64,000 nt of DNA from an uncultured cyanobacterium. GTDB taxonomy: Bacteria; Cyanobacteriota; Cyanobacteriia; PCC-6307; Cyanobiaceae. Each line of letters opens with the position of its first letter. Within the stretch, counting starts at the first letter, position 1. The stretch lies in the NCBI GenBank assembly GCA_903871775.1, contig CAIQIA010000026.1:186001-250000 (forward strand), written 5' to 3'. Shown here one piece after another: positions 60,949-64,000 of the stretch. The notes beneath the pieces were generated by a model. It ran no database searches. It saw only the letters and a program-made list of their open reading frames with translations, and had not been told where the DNA came from. Made by a program: the position numbers and the translations under genes.

Positions 60949-63651
60949 ATGACCTCTTCAGCCCCGGTCGCCCCTGACAAGCCCGCCCCGACGGCGTGGC
61001 ACACCCTGACCACCGACGCCGTCCCGGGGGTGCTGCAGGTCGATCCGAGCCAGGGCCTCGCTGAAGGGGTCCGTCAATCAAGGCTCGAACGCCACGGCCC
61101 CAACCAGCTGCCCAGCCGCGGTGGTCGCAGCAACCTGCGGATCCTGATCGACCAGTTCGTCAACGTGATGCTGCTGCTGCTGATCGCGGTGGCGGTGGTC
61201 TCGGCCGCGATGGATCTGCAGACCGGTCAGTTTCCCAAGGACGCCGTGGCCATCGGCGTGATCGTGCTGCTCAACGCCCTGCTGGGCTACGTGCAGGAAA
61301 GCCGGGCGGAAAAGGCCCTCGAAGCCCTGCAGGCCATGGCGACGCCGATGGTCAAGGTGCGGATGCAGGGCCATCAGCACACGATCCCGGCCCACGACCT
61401 GGTGCCCGGCGATGTGGTGCTGCTGGAGGCCGGGGATCGGGTGCCCGCCGACCTGCGGCTGCTCGAGGGGGCCCGGCTGGCCGTGCAGGAGGCGGCCCTC
61501 ACCGGCGAATCCCTGCCGGTCGACAAGGACGCCGACGTGGTGCTGGAGGCCGACACCGGCCTGCCCGAACGCATCAACTGCCTCTATCAGGGCACCGAGG
61601 TGGTGCACGGTCGCGGCACGGCCCTCGTGGTCGCCACCGGTGCCGCCACCGAACTGGGACGCATCGCCAGCCTGCTGCAGAGCAGCACCCCGGCCCCCAC
61701 GCCGCTGCAGGAACGCCTCGACCAGCTGGCCAAGATTCTGGTGGGGTCGGCCATGGCCCTCGTGGCGGTGGTGGTGGCGGCGGGGGCCCTGCTCGGCCAT
61801 CCGGTGGCCGAACTGCTGGAGGTGTCGCTGAGCATGGCGGTGGCGATCGTGCCCGAGGGGCTGCCGGCGGTGATCACCGTCTGCCTCGCCATGGGCACCG
61901 TGCGCATGGCCCAGCGGCGCGCCCTCATCCGTCGCCTGCCCGCCGTCGAGACCCTCGGCTCGGTGACCACCATCTGCAGCGACAAGACCGGCACTCTCAC
62001 CGCCAATGCGATGACCGTGCAGCTGCTGGAACCAGCGGACGGAGTGACGCCTGCCGCCGGTACCCTCTCGCCGCTGCTGCGCTGCGCGGTGCTCTGCAAC
62101 GACGGCCAGCAGCCCGAACAGGAGGGGGATCCTCCGGCCCAGGGGGACCCGACCGAAACCGCCCTCCTGGCTGCGGCTGTGGCCGCCGGCCTCTCGCCCC
62201 GGCAGGAGCGCCGCCAACGGGAGCGGCTGGCGGAGCTTCCCTTCAGTTCCGAACGCCAGCGGATGTCAGTGCTGGTGCAGTCAGGCCAGGGCGACCCCTC
62301 GCCCCTGCTGCTGATGAAGGGATCGCCGGAACGGGTGCTGGAGCACTGCAGCACGATCGCCACCGCCGATGGTGTGCGGTCCCTCAGTGACAACGACCGT
62401 GACCAGCTGCACAGGCGCTTCCATGCCCTCGCCGACGATGGCCTGCGGCTGCTGGGCTTCGCCGAGCGCCCCTGGACCGAACGGCTGCCCGCCGCCCTCG
62501 AAGCCGGCGACGAACAGGGTTTGTGCTGGCTCGGGCTGATCGGCTCGATGGATCCTCCCCGTCCGGAGGCCATCAAGGCCATCGGCCTCTGCCGCTCGGC
62601 CGGGGTGCGCACGGTGATGATCACCGGCGACCATCCCCGCACCGCCCTGGCCATCGGCCGTCAGGTGGGTCTGGTGGAACCCGGCGACCGGGAGGCGGTG
62701 CTCACCGGCCGGGACCTCGAGACGCTTGATCCAGTGGCCCTTGAAGAGGCCATCAGCCACACGTCGGTCTTCGCCCGGGTGCTGCCCGAACAGAAGCTCG
62801 ACCTGGTGCGGGCCCTGCAGCGGCGCCAGCAGGTGGTGGCGATGACGGGCGATGGGGTGAACGATGCGCCGGCCCTGCGCCAGAGCGACATCGGCGTCGC
62901 CATGGGCATCACAGGCACCGACGTCAGCCGGGAGGCGGCCGACATGGTGCTTCTGGATGACAACTTCGCCACCATCGTGGCGGCCGTCGAGGAGGGGCGG
63001 CTGGTGTACGAGAACGTGCGCCGCTTCATCCGCTACATCCTCGGCAGCAATGTCGGCGAACTGATCACGATCGCCCTGGCCCCGATCCTCGGCCTGCCGG
63101 TGCCCCTCTCACCGATGCAGATCCTCTGGATGAACCTGGTCACCGACGGCCTGCCGGCCCTGGCCCTCGCCGTTGAATCGTCAGACGCCGACCTGATGCA
63201 GCGCCGGCCGGCCGGTCGCAACGAAACGATCTTCGCCCGGGGTCTTGGGCGCTACATCCTCGAGGTGGGCATCGTCTTCGCGGCGATCGCGGTGCTGCTG
63301 ATGTGGCTGGTGGCTCGCCATCCCCTGCCGGCCGATCCCGGCCTGGCGCCCGAACGCTGGAAGACGGTGGTGTTCACCACCCTCTGCCTGGCCCAGATGG
63401 GCCACGCCCTCTCGGCCCGCTCCCAGCGCCCCCTGTGGCAGCTGCCGCCCCTGGGCAACCCCTGGCTGGTGCTGTCGGTGGTGGTGACCAGCCTGCTGCA
63501 GCTGGCGCTGGTGTACGTGCCCCCGCTGCAGGCGTTCTTCGGCACCTATGCCATCAGCCTGGCGGAGCTGGGCCTCTGCGTGGCCTTCTCGCTGCTGCTG
63601 CTGGTGTACCTCGAGCTGCGCAAGCTCGTCAGGATGCGGCAGGTCAGCTGA
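60949..63651 (+). CDS. Cation-transporting P-type ATPase (type II, Ca2+/PacL/PMA1-like)
   Basis: LTGESLPVDKDADV...AIVPEGLPAVITVCLAMGTVRMAQRRALIRRLPAVETLGSVTTICSDKTGTLTANAMTV...MTGDGVNDAPALRQSDIGVAMGITGTDVSREAADMVLLDDNF. Confidence 0.95.
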   Translation: MTSSAPVAPDKPAPTAWHTLTTDAVPGVLQVDPSQGLAEGVRQSRLERHGPNQLPSRGGRSNLRILIDQFVNVMLLLLIAVAVVSAAMDLQTGQFPKDAVAIGVIVLLNALLGYVQESRAEKALEALQAMATPMVKVRMQGHQHTIPAHDLVPGDVVLLEAGDRVPADLRLLEGARLAVQEAALTGESLPVDKDADVVLEADTGLPERINCLYQGTEVVHGRGTALVVATGAATELGRIASLLQSSTPAPTPLQERLDQLAKILVGSAMALVAVVVAAGALLGHPVAELLEVSLSMAVAIVPEGLPAVITVCLAMGTVRMAQRRALIRRLPAVETLGSVTTICSDKTGTLTANAMTVQLLEPADGVTPAAGTLSPLLRCAVLCNDGQQPEQEGDPPAQGDPTETALLAAAVAAGLSPRQERRQRERLAELPFSSERQRMSVLVQSGQGDPSPLLLMKGSPERVLEHCSTIATADGVRSLSDNDRDQLHRRFHALADDGLRLLGFAERPWTERLPAALEAGDEQGLCWLGLIGSMDPPRPEAIKAIGLCRSAGVRTVMITGDHPRTALAIGRQVGLVEPGDREAVLTGRDLETLDPVALEEAISHTSVFARVLPEQKLDLVRALQRRQQVVAMTGDGVNDAPALRQSDIGVAMGITGTDVSREAADMVLLDDNFATIVAAVEEGRLVYENVRRFIRYILGSNVGELITIALAPILGLPVPLSPMQILWMNLVTDGLPALALAVESSDADLMQRRPAGRNETIFARGLGRYILEVGIVFAAIAVLLMWLVARHPLPADPGLAPERWKTVVFTTLCLAQMGHALSARSQRPLWQLPPLGNPWLVLSVVVTSLLQLALVYVPPLQAFFGTYAISLAELGLCVAFSLLLLVYLELRKLVRMRQVS

Positions 63652-64000
63652 GCCCCAGCCACCAGCCGTCGATGGCGGCGGCGATGGCCTCGATCTGCCG
63701 CTGGCGGCCGCCGTCGCCCGCCCCCCCCAGCCACTGCTGCCTGAGGCCCGCGCTGGCCGGGGCCAGATGGTCTCCCGGCAGCTCCTGCAGCACGCTCGCG
63801 TCCTGGGGGCGCGATGCCAGGGTCGCCAGCAGTTCGGGGCTCTGGTCAATGCCGTCGTCGCGGAAGCGCAGCAGCAGGTTGTCGGGGGGGCCGTGGCCCT
63901 CACGCACGCAGGCCAACGTGCGGGCGGGCGACGGACTGAACTCGCTGCGGACCCCCAGCCGCGGGCCCAGCTCGGCCAGCAGCGGAACCGAGCGTTCGGC
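63644..64000 (-). CDS. DUF1350 family protein, partial (5' end beyond window)
   Basis: Frame open to the edge: AERSVPLLAELGPRLGVRSEFSPSPARTLACVREGHGPPDNLLLRFRDDGIDQSPELLATLASRPQDASVLQELPGDHLAPASAG. Confidence 0.72.
   Translation of the reverse strand, partial: AERSVPLLAELGPRLGVRSEFSPSPARTLACVREGHGPPDNLLLRFRDDGIDQSPELLATLASRPQDASVLQELPGDHLAPASAGLRQQWLGGAGDGGRQRQIEAIAAAIDGWWLGLS

Overview
The window reads as contiguous high-GC core chromosome from a cyanobacterium, most likely a Cyanobium/Synechococcus-type picocyanobacterium. Lineage is inferred from petN, psaK, thf1/psb29, ClpS/ClpP, FtsH, DUF2103/DUF3110/DUF2499/DUF3593/DUF1257/DUF1350 proteins and a 6S RNA directly downstream of purK. I support about 60 protein genes, one tRNA-Ser(GGA), one 6S RNA, two intrinsic terminators and a few small repeats. 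I saw no CRISPR array, rRNA operon, transposase, integrase or prophage block. The most system-like locus is at the left edge: a nested cassette of MBL-fold exonuclease, ATP-dependent DNA ligase and Lhr-Core-type DEXH helicase. The helicase is open at the window edge and missing from the ORF track. In-frame 15-bp repeats span the exonuclease/ligase overlap and duplicate candidate ligase start codons. Other points of interest: 6S RNA with a visible closing stem and -10 element; petN (33 aa) and an adjacent small membrane ORF, both missing from the ORF track; an 18-bp degenerate tandem repeat between dxs and psaK; a SphX-like PstS converging on pstSCAB across a bidirectional terminator; an AT-rich structured leader before a GH104-like muramidase; and many convergent gene overlaps. 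All family assignments are recognition by eye; no database search was run. Many long ORFs in the track are antisense GC-frame artefacts and were rejected.
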